DNA from: Gigaspora margarita
Taxonomy: Eukaryota; Glomeromycota; Glomeromycetes; Diversisporales; Gigasporaceae
Reading direction: 5' to 3'
Length of the DNA: 64,000 nt
Assembly (NCBI GenBank): GCA_009809945.1
Contig: WTPW01000591.1
Location: forward strand, 86,371-150,370
The notes below the pieces were generated by a model. It did not search any database and had not been told where the DNA came from. It saw only the letters and a program-made list of their open reading frames with translations. Shown one piece after another: positions 1 through 11,770 of this stretch. The translations under genes were made by a program, and so were the position numbers. How positions within the stretch are numbered: position 1 is the first letter of the stretch; each line of letters starts with the position of its first letter.

Positions 1-1140
1 CTTATTGCATTAAGTTAGAATTAATTAGTGAAATCTTGTGAATCACAAGATTTTATAGAATTGTATTAATAGAATTCTATGAAATCTTATAATTCACAAA
101 ATTTTATTAATTAATTCTAATTTAATGCACTAATTAAACTTGTTTGTAATATAATAATACATTAAATTAGTAGTGTATTTTTATTTTACTTGAAATTTGA
201 AGAATAGATGCTTAAAGTTGACTTTTTTATCAAAAATCCAAAATTATGCATCTATTCTCTAAATTTCAAGTAAAATAAAAATAATTATGCTGATTTGATA
301 TATTTTTAGGTTCTGAATAAGTATATTTAGTGCATGAAGTTAGAATTAATTAATAAGAATTTGTGAGTTATAAGTTTTTATAGAATTTTATTAATAAAAT
401 TCTATAAAACCTTATAACTCACAAATTCTTATTAATTAATTCTAANTTNATGCACTAANNAAACTTATTTAGCACCTAAAAATACATCAAAATAGCATAA
501 TTATTTTTATTTTACTTGAAATTTAGAGAATAGATGCATAATTTTGGATTTTGATCAAAAAAAACAAATTTAAACATCTATTCTCCAAATTTCAAGCAAA
601 ATAAAAACACACTACCAATTTAATATATTATTAAGTTATAAACAAGTTTAATTAGTGCATTAAGTTAGAATTAATTAATAAAATTTTGTGAATCATAAGA
701 TTTCATAGAATTCTATTAATAAAATTCTATAAAATCTTGTAATTCACAAGATTTCACTAATTAATTCTAATTTAATGCACTAATTAAACTTATTTAGCAC
801 CTAAAAATACATTAAATTGGCCAATTGTTTTTTTTACTTGAAATTTGGAGAATAGATGCTTAAATTTGGTTTTTTGTTGATCAAAAATCCAAAATTATGC
901 ATCCATCCTCTAAATTTTAAGTAAAATAAAAATAATTCTGCCAATTTGATGCATTTTTAGTTGCTGAATAAGTTTATTTAGTGCATAAAGTTAGAATTAA
1001 TTAATAAAATATTGTGAATTATAAGATTTTATAAAATTTTATTAATAAAATTTTATAAAATCTTATAATTTATAAACTTTTACTAATTAATTCTAAAAAC
1101 ATGCACTAAGTAAACTTGTTTAGCTCAAAAAATACATATA
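1..1140. repeat. Array of two alternating palindromes, period about 325 bp
   Basis: Two different imperfect palindromes alternate. Type A is about 120-145 bp and is bounded by TTAGTGCATTAAGTTAGAAT and its complement (about 1-145, 330-475, 650-795, 975-1120). Type B is about 105 bp and is bounded by TTTTACTTGAAATTT and its complement (about 165-285, 500-610, 830-935). Each could fold into a long hairpin. A short linker containing GCACCTAAAAATACAT separates them. Four Ns lie in the third A copy region. Confidence 0.85.
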
Positions 1141-1274
1141 ACTATATTTGAAATTAGACCAGTTTGCAATCTTCAAACTGGTCCTAGACCGAACTTGGAC
1201 TTGACTAAAAAGTCTGAATATAAAAATCTGAGTCTGGTTCAAAAATTGAGTCCAGTTTATAGGAGCACTACCTG
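1..1274. mobile_element. hAT-like non-autonomous element, right-hand part only
   Basis: The first 1.1 kb is an array of alternating palindromes. It is followed by a subterminal stretch (1150-1260) with the word CTGGTCC/CCAGTTT and then a possible terminal sequence that reads, on the minus strand, CAGGTAGTGCTCCTATAAAC. This fits the general hAT terminal pattern. The same architecture (subterminal words, then palindrome array) is found complete at 57207-58762 with a perfect 8-bp target duplication, and the palindromes of the two are related in sequence. The left end lies outside the window, so the expected 8-bp duplication (AGCCTTAA on this side) cannot be tested here. Confidence 0.5.
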
Positions 1275-1499
1275 AGCCTTAACAATTGCAAATCATAGTA
1301 AAAATTCATAAATAACTAAAAATTGAACAATTGGGACAATTGGGATCTGAAAAAATTTTTTGAAAAAATATGAAAAATAAGACAGCAAGTAATGCATAGT
1401 CTAAAAAGTTTTGTAACAACAAATTATATTATTAATTAAGACAGTTAATTCCAAAACAATTCAACTATTGCAGCCTTATAGTATTTTAACACATTGCAC

Positions 1500-1592
1500 T
1501 AGTTTTATAATATTTAGATACAATAGCATTATAGTATTTTAATGTAATAGCATTATGGCATTATGGCATAGCATTGCGGCATTATAGCACAA
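1500..1592. repeat. Short degenerate minisatellite (AGCATTATGGCATT-like)
   Basis: Iterated words TAGCATTATAGTATTTTA, AGCATTATGGCATT and GCATTGCGGCATTATAGCA are seen in a row. The rest of 1275-1990 is A+T-rich and shows no coding signal. Confidence 0.5.
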
Positions 1593-1989
1593 AGTAATTA
1601 CAACAAAATAATACTATATATACTGTAATCATATTAATTTGCCAAATTAATTCTATCACCAACATCAGACTCATATACTGTAATTCTATTCTTTTTGTAA
1701 AATAATTCTTATTTTCTGTTCATATGAAATAATATTATTGAAAAGAGAAATAGCTACAAAATGACACAACTCCTGCTTCAGAAAGCTTCACATGTTAAAA
1801 ATCAAACAGTGTGAGAAGTTCACATACAGACTTGAATAATGCATGTCAATGACATATATATTGGTGCAAACTAGTGAAACAAGAACATGCGCTAAAAAAA
1901 ATCAAATGAATATAAGAATCAGAAAAGGTGCAATCTAGGCTATTATTTCTTTACTCAACTAGCTTGCTGCAGAAAGCAAGAAACCATCA

Positions 1990-2690
1990 GCTGCTCCCAT
2001 GGTAACCCCCAATGCAATCATTTTGCATTACATAGAATCTGAAAACATGAGTTGATCAGTTAGGTTTTTTTAATTTTTTAATTTTCATATCTGTTATACA
2101 AGGTTAATATTTCATTTTATACAAGAAATCAAAATTTTGTCAGCAGTCATATTTTTTCATTAATTCTATTAGATAATTACAGGAAATTAAAGCCTCTATC
2201 ATGTAGCACCAGATGAGAATAAAAAAAATAAATATCAAAAAATCAAACAATTGGTACAATTGGGATCTAAAGTGAGTTAACTGATAATGCAAAATGAAAA
2301 ATCAACTTTTATGACTTCAGGCATAAGATTATACAATGTTGTTTTTTTGTTTTGCATTACATGGAACCTGAAAACTTGAATAGGTCAGTCAATTTTTTAT
2401 TTATTTTATTTATTTTTTATTTATTTTATTTTTTATTTTTTTTTAATTTACTATAAATTAAAAGAAACATGTTCATATTTAAGCCTATGCAAAATAATTT
2501 TTTATTTTGCAAATGGGAATCAAAAACTTGAATTGAAGTTATTTTTTCCATTAGTCATATCAGATAATTACAAAAAATTAAAGTTTCATTGAGTAACACC
2601 AAATGAGAATAGCAAAAAAAAATTAAAAAAAATACAAATTTGAAAAAAATAGGTCAGCAAGTAATGCGAAGCAAAAAAAAACTTTGCAGT
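1990..2690. repeat. Diverged tandem duplication, period about 350-400 bp
   Basis: The block starting near 2015 (TTTTGCATTACATAGAATC) recurs near 2350 (TTTTGCATTACATGGAACC). The block near 2155 (CATATTTTTTCATTAATTC, then AGATAATTACAGGAAATTAA) recurs near 2545. The word ACAATTGGGATCT also occurs at about 1340 and 2262, and CAGCAAGTAATGC at about 1385 and 2655, so the family reaches further out. There is no coding signal. Confidence 0.6.
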
Positions 2691-3399
2691 AAGTATAAAA
2701 TAATTTAAATAATTTTATACTTAATTATATAAATATTAATACAATATAAACTGCATAACTTTATGATTATCTCTCTTTTCATTTATAGCATAGTTCATAA
2801 TGGTAAGAACATATGTGTGCTATATTTTTCCTACTTTAGAAAATATTATGGCCAGTAAATTTTGTAACTGAATTCTCTAAATCATAAAAAAAATCACAAT
2901 AGTTCCAATACAACTTCAATTTTGACTACAAACTTTGTATGCTACAAAAATAATAAACTTCACAATAAAATTTTTAAGTTATAAACTGTATAAGTTTGGT
3001 AGCACAAATGTACTACCTATTGTACTAGTATAGATCATAACTGAGTTTTGGCCAATTTTGGTCTAATTTGCTAAAAATAACAAAATATATTTTCTTAAAT
3101 AACTTCAGATCTAGTAATCAGAATTGAATTAACTTTTTTTATTGGATGCAACTCCCTAAGAGCTCATTTTAAAATAAAGTTTATTCAAATTGAACCACAA
3201 GATGCCAAGATAATTGGCAAAAACTATTTTTTACTTAAATTTTGGAGGTTTTTGCTGTAATATATGACCTCTGTACTAGATGTTCAGGATCATTTTCCCA
3301 ATTTAGTTAGGTGTTTCATCTTGTGGTAATCAAATTTTATTTATTTTATGGTTTTTTGTCCTATTATAAAACTAATGACTTCACTACTAACAGTAGTTA
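2691..3399. other. Gene-free A+T-rich stretch
   Basis: No ORF, inverted repeat or RNA gene is recognised. The right part (3100-3399) resembles the degenerate satellite that resumes at 11404, which is what a LINE insertion into that satellite would produce. Confidence 0.4.
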
Positions 3400-3415
3400 A
3401 GATTGAGTTAATTGT
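3400..3415. repeat. 16-bp target-site duplication, left copy
   Basis: AGATTGAGTTAATTGT is identical to 11388-11403. It lies in satellite sequence that recurs beyond the LINE. Confidence 0.85.
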
Positions 3416-4275
3416 TTTTTTTTTTAAAAAAAGGAGGTCTATCCTCTATATATTTATTAAGTTTAATAACATTATACATCATATTTATTACAATATATAT
3501 TATCACTGTACTATGGGGAAATAGAAGTAGGAGCTGATTTACTCTCAACCTAATCTTTTGCTATTGGTCGCTAGACCTCTAGTCTTCGTCATTTAGTAGA
3601 ATTTGTGTTGCCATTGTAGCGAGGTTAATGTGTTGTATAATCTTCTTTCAGATTTCATATAATGGCAGTGGCATGGTCTTAGTTAGTGCCAGGACAGATA
3701 TTGGTAGTGGGTTAGATAGGACATCTGTGTGTCGTAACATTCAGAATGTAATCCAGAAATGTTTGTAAAGCATCTTGATGATTTGATGGTATACTAGTGT
3801 GTCAATTTCTTTTGTTGAGTTGAGGTGGAAAAGGGCACAAAGGTTTGGTTCGTTATAAGGCCCAAAGGTGCCTTCTTGTTAATATGGATTTCTTTAAAGA
3901 CTGCTATGAAGTTTTTATACCAGAGAGCGAGATTGGTATGTTGGCTTCTTCTGCCATCTTGTTAATTATTCTTCTGAATTCATGGGTGAAGTCTTTGTGA
4001 TTCAATATGCAGGTCATTAGGTGAACTATGTCTTCAGCTTCTCTATGGCATCGCGCACAAAGATAATTGGGGTATTTCTGTTAATTTCTGAAATATAGTA
4101 AGAGGTTAGTAGGAAGTTCTTCTAACAGTAACTTTACCTTGAAATTTTTTAGGTTAGATAGGTTTGGGTTTGTGTAGAGTGTTTGTGGTTTGTTACTATA
4201 GGAGAGGTAGGTAAAGGTAGCGTCCCAGTTTATATCTCTTAGTTCTTTCTCCTATAGTTTGATTTGTTGTTGATT

Positions 4276-4857
4276 TCAGCAAGTCAGGAGATTGGTTATA
4301 TCATGGATCTGTCGAAGACTGTCTTTCAGGAGGTATGTACATAGTGTATTGCAGATCATCAGAGTATATTTATTCACGAGGATAAATTGTGGAGTTAAGT
4401 CCAGAGGGAGTGCTAGGGAGGAATCATTGATTTTTAGATCTCTGTTGAGTGTAATGTTTATTTCTCTTTCTTCAATTAGTACCAGTAGGGTATGGAGAAT
4501 AAATATGTGTTGTAATTTATCTATATGTTGAGGATCTTTGTATCTATTTTCTATTAGTAGTTGAATATATTTGTGGAAGGGCGCGTGATCTGTTATTATA
4601 TTTAGGTTGGCTGTTTTATTAGTGGTTGAGGTTACAAATACTAGTGCCGTGCACATTGCATTTATTTGGGCTAGCCATAATTCATTGTAATAGCTAAACA
4701 GGTTAGTAGCCTCTACCCTGCAGCTGATGGACATTTTTTTGTTATTATTAGTATTATGGTTTTTGACCAATTCTATTGTTAATCTCTGTTTTGCGTAGTT
4801 GTTTGATCTTAGTTTTTTTCTAAGTTCTTTCTGGGGTACTAGGAGGCCAGTTGTCAT
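4276..4857 (-). pseudogene. LINE RNase H region
   Basis: The open stretch of 193 codons contains NELWLAQINAMCTAL and LNIITDHAPFHKYIQLL, which match the helix and Asp-containing strand of the RNase H domain that ends many non-LTR retrotransposon proteins. It lies downstream of the RT segment on the same strand, as expected. It is part of the decayed LINE and not an independent gene; the first Met is arbitrary. Confidence 0.6.
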
Positions 4858-5953
4858 TCTGTTTAAATTTCTGTCATTAACTCTTTTTTTGCAAGATTAT
4901 TACAGGGTTTGGGTTTTGTGATTGCTTAGAAAATGTCTTTTAGTCAGTGTAGATTTTTGATTAACAGTTCACTTGCAGCTTGAAGGTATTGTTTTTGCTA
5001 ATACAGAAGTAGCATCCCTTCCAGTGAGAGGTGGGGTTCCTTAGTTGGCATCCCATACAGATTTTGAGATTGTTAGTAGATGGAATTCTTATGTAATCTC
5101 TTGCAAAGTATTTTCCTCCGTATGGGTTGCACACTCTTGCAAAGTGTAGGTCTGAGATAAGAATCCAGCTTTTTTTGGGGTTGTTCTATTTTTTTAGGGA
5201 ATGGGTTGGGTATAATTAGTGTCATAGATGGGTTGCTATATGATTGGATCAGTTCTTGTATAGTCATGAACCATTTAGGGGCGCAGCCCCTAGGGACTTT
5301 TTCAATATTATGGTAAAATCCTGCTATTTCAGTAGTTTTGTGTTGGTGTAATTGAAAAATTGTTCTATGCTGTCTATGTTATAAGTGTTTAATTTCTTTT
5401 CAAAATAGTGTGGTTTGGGTGGCATTGTATTATCATATCAATTGTGGTTCCAATTTTTTTGGTAGGGATTGGCCAATCTTGTTGTGGTCGAGCGAAGGTA
5501 ATGCCCAAGGTGTGAGCTGCCATGATACTTTGAGCTGCATGAGTAAGATTGTGTAGGTGGGACAGTATTGGGGGTTGGAGTAAGATTGATGTTTTTGTTC
5601 TTGCAGCTGTTGTAACTGCAGTTTCAGGTTGAGGAGAAGTGGTTGGAATGGTTCAGGTTTTTTGATAGATTAAAAATAAGTGTTGTATGCTGGGCTTGTT
5701 CGAAGTTACGTAGTTTGTATATGCTAGGACAGTAAAGGAGGGAGTGGGCATTCCTATTGCCATCTGCCTTTTTGTTTAACTAAGTTGACACACAATCTAT
5801 TTATTGTAGCAAGTTGGGATGGATTGAGGTAATATAAATAGGTTCAATATTGGAAATGAAGGATTATTATGTAATTAATGATGTAGATCGCCTGTTTTTC
5901 ATTTATTCGAGAGTATTGTAATTTTTTTAGGCTATTAGTTATTTTAGCTATAA

Positions 5954-6574
5954 CTAATTTTGTACTTCTTTGAGTGTTTTATTAGTTGTATACCAGGCGC
6001 CAAAGTATTTAAGTAGTTTCTTTTTCTCCTCAGTGATAGTTGTGTTATTAAGGGTTATATTGTTTAATATATTAGATGAGTTGGTTATAAGAGAGGATTT
6101 TGTAGAGTTAATCTTTATGTTGTTAAATTTGTAGAATAATGTTGCTGCTTTTAGGATGTTGAGGAGTGATTGTTTGTCAGGTGCTATCCACAAGGAATCG
6201 TTCATGTATGCCATGATCGAGATGTGGATTTCCTTTGGTAGAGTAGTTTGAATTATATTGGTATAACCTTTGAAATAGTGGTGAATGGTAGATATGAGGG
6301 AGTTGTAATAGATTTTTCACATTAATGGAGAAAAGGTTTCTTCTTGGTTTACGCCATCCAATATAGCGTAGGGTTTAGTGAAGCTATTATCCATAATGAC
6401 TCTGTTCCTTCTATAAGAAAGGAGGAAGATTAATAGGTAAATAACCAGATAGAGCAACTTAATTCTTCTTAATGCGAGTTTGAGTGTGAGAATATGAATT
6501 GAGTGGAATGCCTTCAACATATCTTGTGAAAGGGCCCATATTTCTTTGTTGTTAATAGTAGCATCTTCTAGCAT
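5954..6574 (-). pseudogene. LINE reverse transcriptase core
   Basis: Two open stretches hold RT motifs in order. LSQDMLKAFHSIH is motif A (the usual form has D at the H of FHS), DGVNQEETFSPL is motif B (usual GVNQGE), and AYMNDSLWIA is motif C, where the catalytic YxDD has become YMND. The altered catalytic Asp and stops between the pieces show the enzyme is dead. Homology is clear from motif order and spacing. Confidence 0.75.
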
Positions 6575-7499
6575 ATGGGTAAAGTGTAAGACTGGCTGTA
6601 GGGTAGATTAATATGGGAAAGCTATGAAGTTTTGGGGTGAGAGTATCTCATATAGTTTTATTATCTGGGTCATTCTGTTATTCAAAATTTTTGTGAATAG
6701 TTTTCTAGTGTGGTCGATTAATGTTATCAGCCTGGTTGAGTAGAGATCGTAATTATATTTCAGTTTTTTTGGAATTGGTCATACATTTGATTGTAGCTAT
6801 TGTTTGGGTATAATGTTGAGAGTAAGACATTTGTTGAAAATAAGCAGTAGGAAGGACAATGCCAATAGTGGAAATTGCTTAAGTACTTTATTCAGAATTT
6901 GGTTTGGCCCTGCTGCTTTACGAGTAGGTGCATTGTTTAGGGTTTCTTCTAGTTCTGTTATGGTGATTTCATTAAGGAGTTGTTTGTAAATATTTGGGTC
7001 TACATTCTTCAGCGGTTCATAGATTTCTACCCAATTCTCAGCCCAGTCTTCTTGTGGGTAGTTATGTCAGGTCCAAGTTTTAAAGTGTGCCCAGATATAG
7101 GCCTTGACCTCTGCTTTTTCTGTTATGATTTCATTCGGTAGTATAATCCTATCTGTGCACACTGGGTCAACTTTCCTCTATAAAATGCTATCAATCATTT
7201 GACTAGTATTCTTTTTGAAGTCTTGGTATCATCTGTTCACGAAAAAGTTGATTTGTTTGCTTTGTTCTTGTTACTTTTCATAGTTCCTTGTTAACCATAT
7301 CATTTGTTTTATTTGCTTGATATTCAATACTGATTCCTGTAGTTGCGTTGAAATATCCACTTGTTGCAGAAAAGTAATAGGGATATCAGTGAGTTTAGTT
7401 ATTTTTGACAAGATCATATTAATAGAGTGTAGGTCTGGGGTGGTTTGTATGAGCAATCTTAGGCATTTTTTAAGGCAATATGCAATTTTGTTTTCTTTA

Positions 7500-8423
7500 A
7501 GGACAAGGTATAATGTGGTTTAGATATCGAGTAGGTAAAAGGTATAGTTTCATTCATGATTCTTTTTAATTTTGCGTTTCATCTGTTCTAAGTCTTATTT
7601 AATAAATTTGAATTCCAGTCAGATTCTGCAGTTGGTGGAGAGTGTATATGAAGTATGTATTAATTTTTGAAGCAAATCTTCTCAGTCTTTGTTTTCATTT
7701 TGTTAAAATGATAAATTTTTCATTTCTGCTTTTTGTTCCTAGGGGTTTTTATTAGTGTGATGTGAGTGTGCCAGGTCATTAACAGGATAGAGTGGTCACT
7801 CTCAGTCCTGTGGGTCATTTCTGTGATTGAGGGTGGGTCTAGGTCTAATACCAGATTTTGTATACACTATATGTCATCAATTTGGCTAGATTTTGCAGTA
7901 TTGGACCAGGCCGGGGTTTGAATATTGTAGAATTGTAAGAGGCTGATTGCATTGCTCAGATGTAGATTTAGAAATAGTGGGTGCAGTTTGTTTCTGTTCA
8001 GGTTGTAATTAAAATCTCCTAGGACTATTGTGTTCCAATTGTGGTTCTTTGCTTTATGGAACCATTTGATAATTGGTGACTGTGTATTTTTGTTTAGGGT
8101 TGGATGACTAGAGGCTTAGGAAGGTAGACTGAGGTTATTCTGATTTTATTACAGTGGGAAAAGAAAAAGTCGACCATTATTGCTGTACTACTGTACATTT
8201 GAATATTATATATGTAAGTAAGCTTGGTTTTAGAGGTGGCCATAATGTGTATATTGTTTTCAACCCCATATTCGATCCAGTTTTGTAGCTTTACTAATTG
8301 TATGAGGCCACGAACATCATGGGCAATAATATTTATACCATTTGTTATAATGAAGATTAGCGAATTGTCTGACTGTTCATTGTTTGGATTGTTTGGTGTG
8401 CATGTATATTCTGGGTTCATCAA
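7500..8423 (-). pseudogene. LINE AP-endonuclease-like region
   Basis: NGINIIAHDVRGLIQLVKLQ followed by WIEYGVENNIHIMATSKTKL resembles the start of the LINE endonuclease (N-x-R-G motif, then an I-x-x-x-x-E/S-T-K motif). Further decayed pieces on the same strand continue to about 7500. It sits upstream of the RT core, and its own upstream side is cut by the MITE at 8442-8777. Confidence 0.55.
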
Positions 8424-8441
8424 AGATGAACTTGATTTTTC

Positions 8442-8777
8442 TAGAGATACACCAGTTCTGAAAAAGACCAGTCCAGGGCCGGTCTTTTCAACGGTCTCAC
8501 GGTCTTATCAGTCCCAGTTTGGGACTGGTCCTGGACCAGTCCTTGTAAACAAACTGTGATATTCATATCACCCAATCAAATTGCTTGATCAGGTGTAATA
8601 CAGATTATATGATGTTGGTTTACATCTGACAGTAAGTAATTACGTCATTTATGACCAATAAGATTTATTCATTAAGGACCATTTTGGGACCGCAGACGGA
8701 CTGGGACCAGGACTAAAAATACTATAATAACAGTCTACTAGGACCGAGATGAACTGGACCGAACTGGTGCATCCCTA
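8442..8777. mobile_element. hAT-type MITE nested in the LINE
   Basis: Terminal inverted repeats are TAGAGATACACCAGTTC and, from the other end, TAGGGATGCACCAGTTC, typical of hAT elements. Flanking 8-bp sequences are GATTTTTC (8434-8441) and GATTCTTC (8778-8785), 7/8 identical. Inside, the word GGTC/GGACTGGTCC is iterated at both ends in opposite orientation. There is no transposase, so it is non-autonomous. It is younger than the LINE it interrupts. Confidence 0.85.
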
Positions 8778-8796
8778 GATTCTTCATTTGTATCAC

Positions 8797-10926
8797 TCAT
8801 GAATCATTATCAACTGATTCTAGCCCTGTCATTGGGTTAGTTCCCATGTCATCCTGTGTTGTTTTCTTTTTATATAGCTTGAAGAGATCAAAGCTAGGTT
8901 GCAGTAAGTCTATCAGATAGTCAAATAAATATGCTTTGGTATTTGTGATGTGATAGTAGTTGTGTAACTTGTTGATAGTGCTTTGGATATCTTTATAGTT
9001 TGTAATTGGTATCTGCAAATCCATTAAAGATTTCTCTTTTATCGCTGAGATGAGCTTCTCAATTGTGGAGAGTACGAGGGGTTTACTATCTGAGTGGTTC
9101 TCTCCCCTTCTTCCAACTTTATTCAGGATTCTGGTATAGTGTGGAAGTAGTATTGTTCATGTAGGGCTTGTACTCTATTGGCAATTGGTAATGTTAAATG
9201 TTTTAGTATGACTTCTTTTGCTACCAACAGTAGTCAAGGTAGCTTAGTGTAATTGAAATCAGCATATGCCCTTGGAAGGGGTATATAGATGTTAAAGTTA
9301 CTTGGGAGAATTTTAAAAATTCTATGACTTTCTCTCTTGTTATTATGGGGAATTTGAAGTTCTTCTATCTGAGGTCTGTTGGGTTTTGCGGAAGATGCCT
9401 TCGAGATAGTATATAGTCATTGGGTAGCCTGCTAAATTTATAGTTGAGGCAAAGGAGCCTAATATGTTCTTTGAAGTTGTCATCATTTTTTGATAAGAAA
9501 GAAAATTTCTCTCTTAATCGTGGTGTCAAGTCCTAGGGTGTCAATAGGAGTAGTGGCTTTGCTAGAGGTAGATTGAAGTAGTTTGGCAGGATTCTTCTGA
9601 AGATGTAGTATTTTTGTAATGCATGTCTGAAATTTGGAGGTTTTGAGGTCTGTCTCATTTGATTTAGTGAACAGTCCCTTTACTGTTTCATGCAGCTGAG
9701 TATATAATGTGGGTAGAGGTCCTCTTTTGTTACCAATATAGTTATCAAAGAGGTGCATGAATTTGAAGATTAATTGTAAGACTTTTACATATGGAACCAG
9801 ATGTTGCCTGTTCTCAATTGGCAAATTAAATGGAAGTACCAATAGGAGGTTTTTGGACTTGTTTGTATCTTCTAGGAGAGTTTCTGTGTATCTGTGATTA
9901 TTTTGACACCAATTTTCAGACTTCATTGAAGCTCATTTTGATTTGGATTTTAGCAAAGTTAGTTAGGTATAGCAGAAATCTGGTAATATCCCAAGCATCC
10001 ATTGTACACATATCCAGATTAGTTAAATAGTCGAGTGCTAGCTTGGCTCTCACAAGCTCAAATAGCTATTCCTAATTGTGTTTGTTAGTAGCGAGGCTTT
10101 GTATTGTGTTTTGTATAGTTCTAGTGCTTGTACAAAGAGCTCATTAAAGTCTTTCTGATGCTATGGCTAACTGGCCAGGACCCAGATGAAACTTCTGAAA
10201 AAGACGGTATTTCTGTGTTGGAATTTAGCCTTAATTGCAGCTAGAATGTAATGCTTAGTAGGTAAAGAAGTTAATTTATATTGTAGCAAGTCTCGTAGGC
10301 TGTCCAGTGAAGTTAGTTTTTCTTTTAGTAGCTTCTGATCCCATAATTCTGTATCAAACTGTTTTAGCTCTTTCAGTTATAGTGCCGTTAATTTGGATAT
10401 GATGTGGTTAGTCTACTGGTTTTCTTTCTTTGTCTTAGTGTGTTGGCAGTAGAATCAACTTTGCGGCCATAGTTGTTCCTCTTTCCACCAGTCACAATTT
10501 GACTATAGCTTGGTTTTACTTTGGCAAACTTCACAGGGTTGCTGTCTACTGTGCTGTTAGATTCATTTTTTATATTCATATCATCATCTTGTTTATCTTG
10601 TTTACTTATTAGGTTCGATCAAGATACTTTATCAATTTTATCAAGAGGTCGCAGGGGTCAGGTGTTGTTGTAGTCAGCTCAGAGGGTTCTGAAGATAAGA
10701 TTGTTGGGTCTGTATGATTTCTATTCTCCTGGTCAATCACCATTGACTGTGTAGGGTTCAGGTCCATTGGATCAGGTGTATTTGAGTTCTGATTAGGTAG
10801 CCAGGTCAGTTCTGGGGCATGGGTCATGAGAAAAGGTAGTTTGCTTGTTTGAATTATGGAATCTTTATGCATCCTGGCTATGGGAAGATCCTGATCTGCC
10901 AAATCAGGTTGTTGTTGTGATATCAT
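8797..10926 (-). pseudogene. LINE N-terminal protein region, unrecognised domain
   Basis: Several open stretches on the minus strand (10926-10609, 10579-10388, 9926-9483, 9024-8797) lie between the LINE 5' end and the endonuclease. They are rich in Asn, Thr and Pro, and I see no zinc knuckle or other known motif. Position suggests an ORF1 or N-terminal extension; broken by stops. Confidence 0.45.
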
Positions 10927-11387
10927 CGTGGGACTTGTCAGAGGTAAGCCGGATTTCTCATTTTTTCCAAATTTTCATATTGGGCAGCAGAAGGGGGAAT
11001 TAAGATAGGAGTTTTGTTTGATTTTGCATTATTTGGAGAAGTTTCTGCAAGGGGAGAGTAGCAGTTTCTGGTCTTTTGTTTCTTCTTTCTTACCATGTCT
11101 GAGTCTTCTGAGAGAGGAAAAATTAGTCTATTTTGGTTTTGTTCAAGGAACAGTTGTTTTTCTAGTTTTTTCGTGCCTGAAGGGACAGTATAAGTTTTAG
11201 AAAAGAAGTAGAATCTGTATAGTGAATTTTCTTTGTCTTTAAATGTTTACTTTATTGTGGGATGCACAGCAGTCACACTGCACTGTTGATTATAATATTT
11301 AGGATTCTTTGCCAGTGGGGGCCAACTATTTGCTTATTTGTTTGTTTATTTGTTATGATTTTCAGATTTACCAGAAAGAGTTTTTTT

Positions 11388-11403
11388 AGATTGAGTTAAT
11401 TGT
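11388..11403. repeat. 16-bp target-site duplication, right copy
   Basis: Identical to 3400-3415. It marks the 5' end of the minus-strand LINE. Confidence 0.85.
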
Positions 11404-11770
11404 ATTAGAATAATTATAATTTTTATTATTATTTGCTATGGTTGTTCCAATGACCACAGTATGTCAATAAGTTGAGATAGTTTGCTATCTAAAAAATTCT
11501 GCTATGGAACTTGCTTTTCTAGTAACCACAATATAGTTAAGGTGAGTTAGTTTGTATTAGAATTATTATAATTTCTATTGTAAATTGCTATTAATAATTT
11601 TATATATACTTAACTTGCTATTCCAGCGACTAAAGTATTAAGTTAAAATTGAGTTAAGTTGTATCGAAATTATATTATTTTTATTTTGAATTACAGTAAA
11701 AAAATTGTTTTTACAACTTACTTGCTATTCTATTAATTACAATATATTGTAAAAATAAGTTAGTTTGCAT

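Larger units (their letters stand above)
3416..11387 (-). mobile_element. Full-length decayed LINE (APE type with RNase H), minus strand
   Basis: The element is flanked by the perfect 16-bp direct repeat AGATTGAGTTAATTGT (3400-3415 and 11388-11403), and the plus strand starts with a poly-T/A-rich run at 3416, i.e. a 3' A-rich tail on the minus strand. In the 5'-to-3' direction of the minus strand it carries an N-terminal protein region (10926-8797), an AP-endonuclease-like segment (8423-about 7500), reverse transcriptase (6574-5954) and RNase H (4857-4276). Many stops and frameshifts interrupt all of them, so it is inactive. A hAT MITE sits inside. The endonuclease-RT-RNase H order is known from the I/Tad1-like group of LINEs; the exact clade is not certain. 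Confidence 0.85.
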
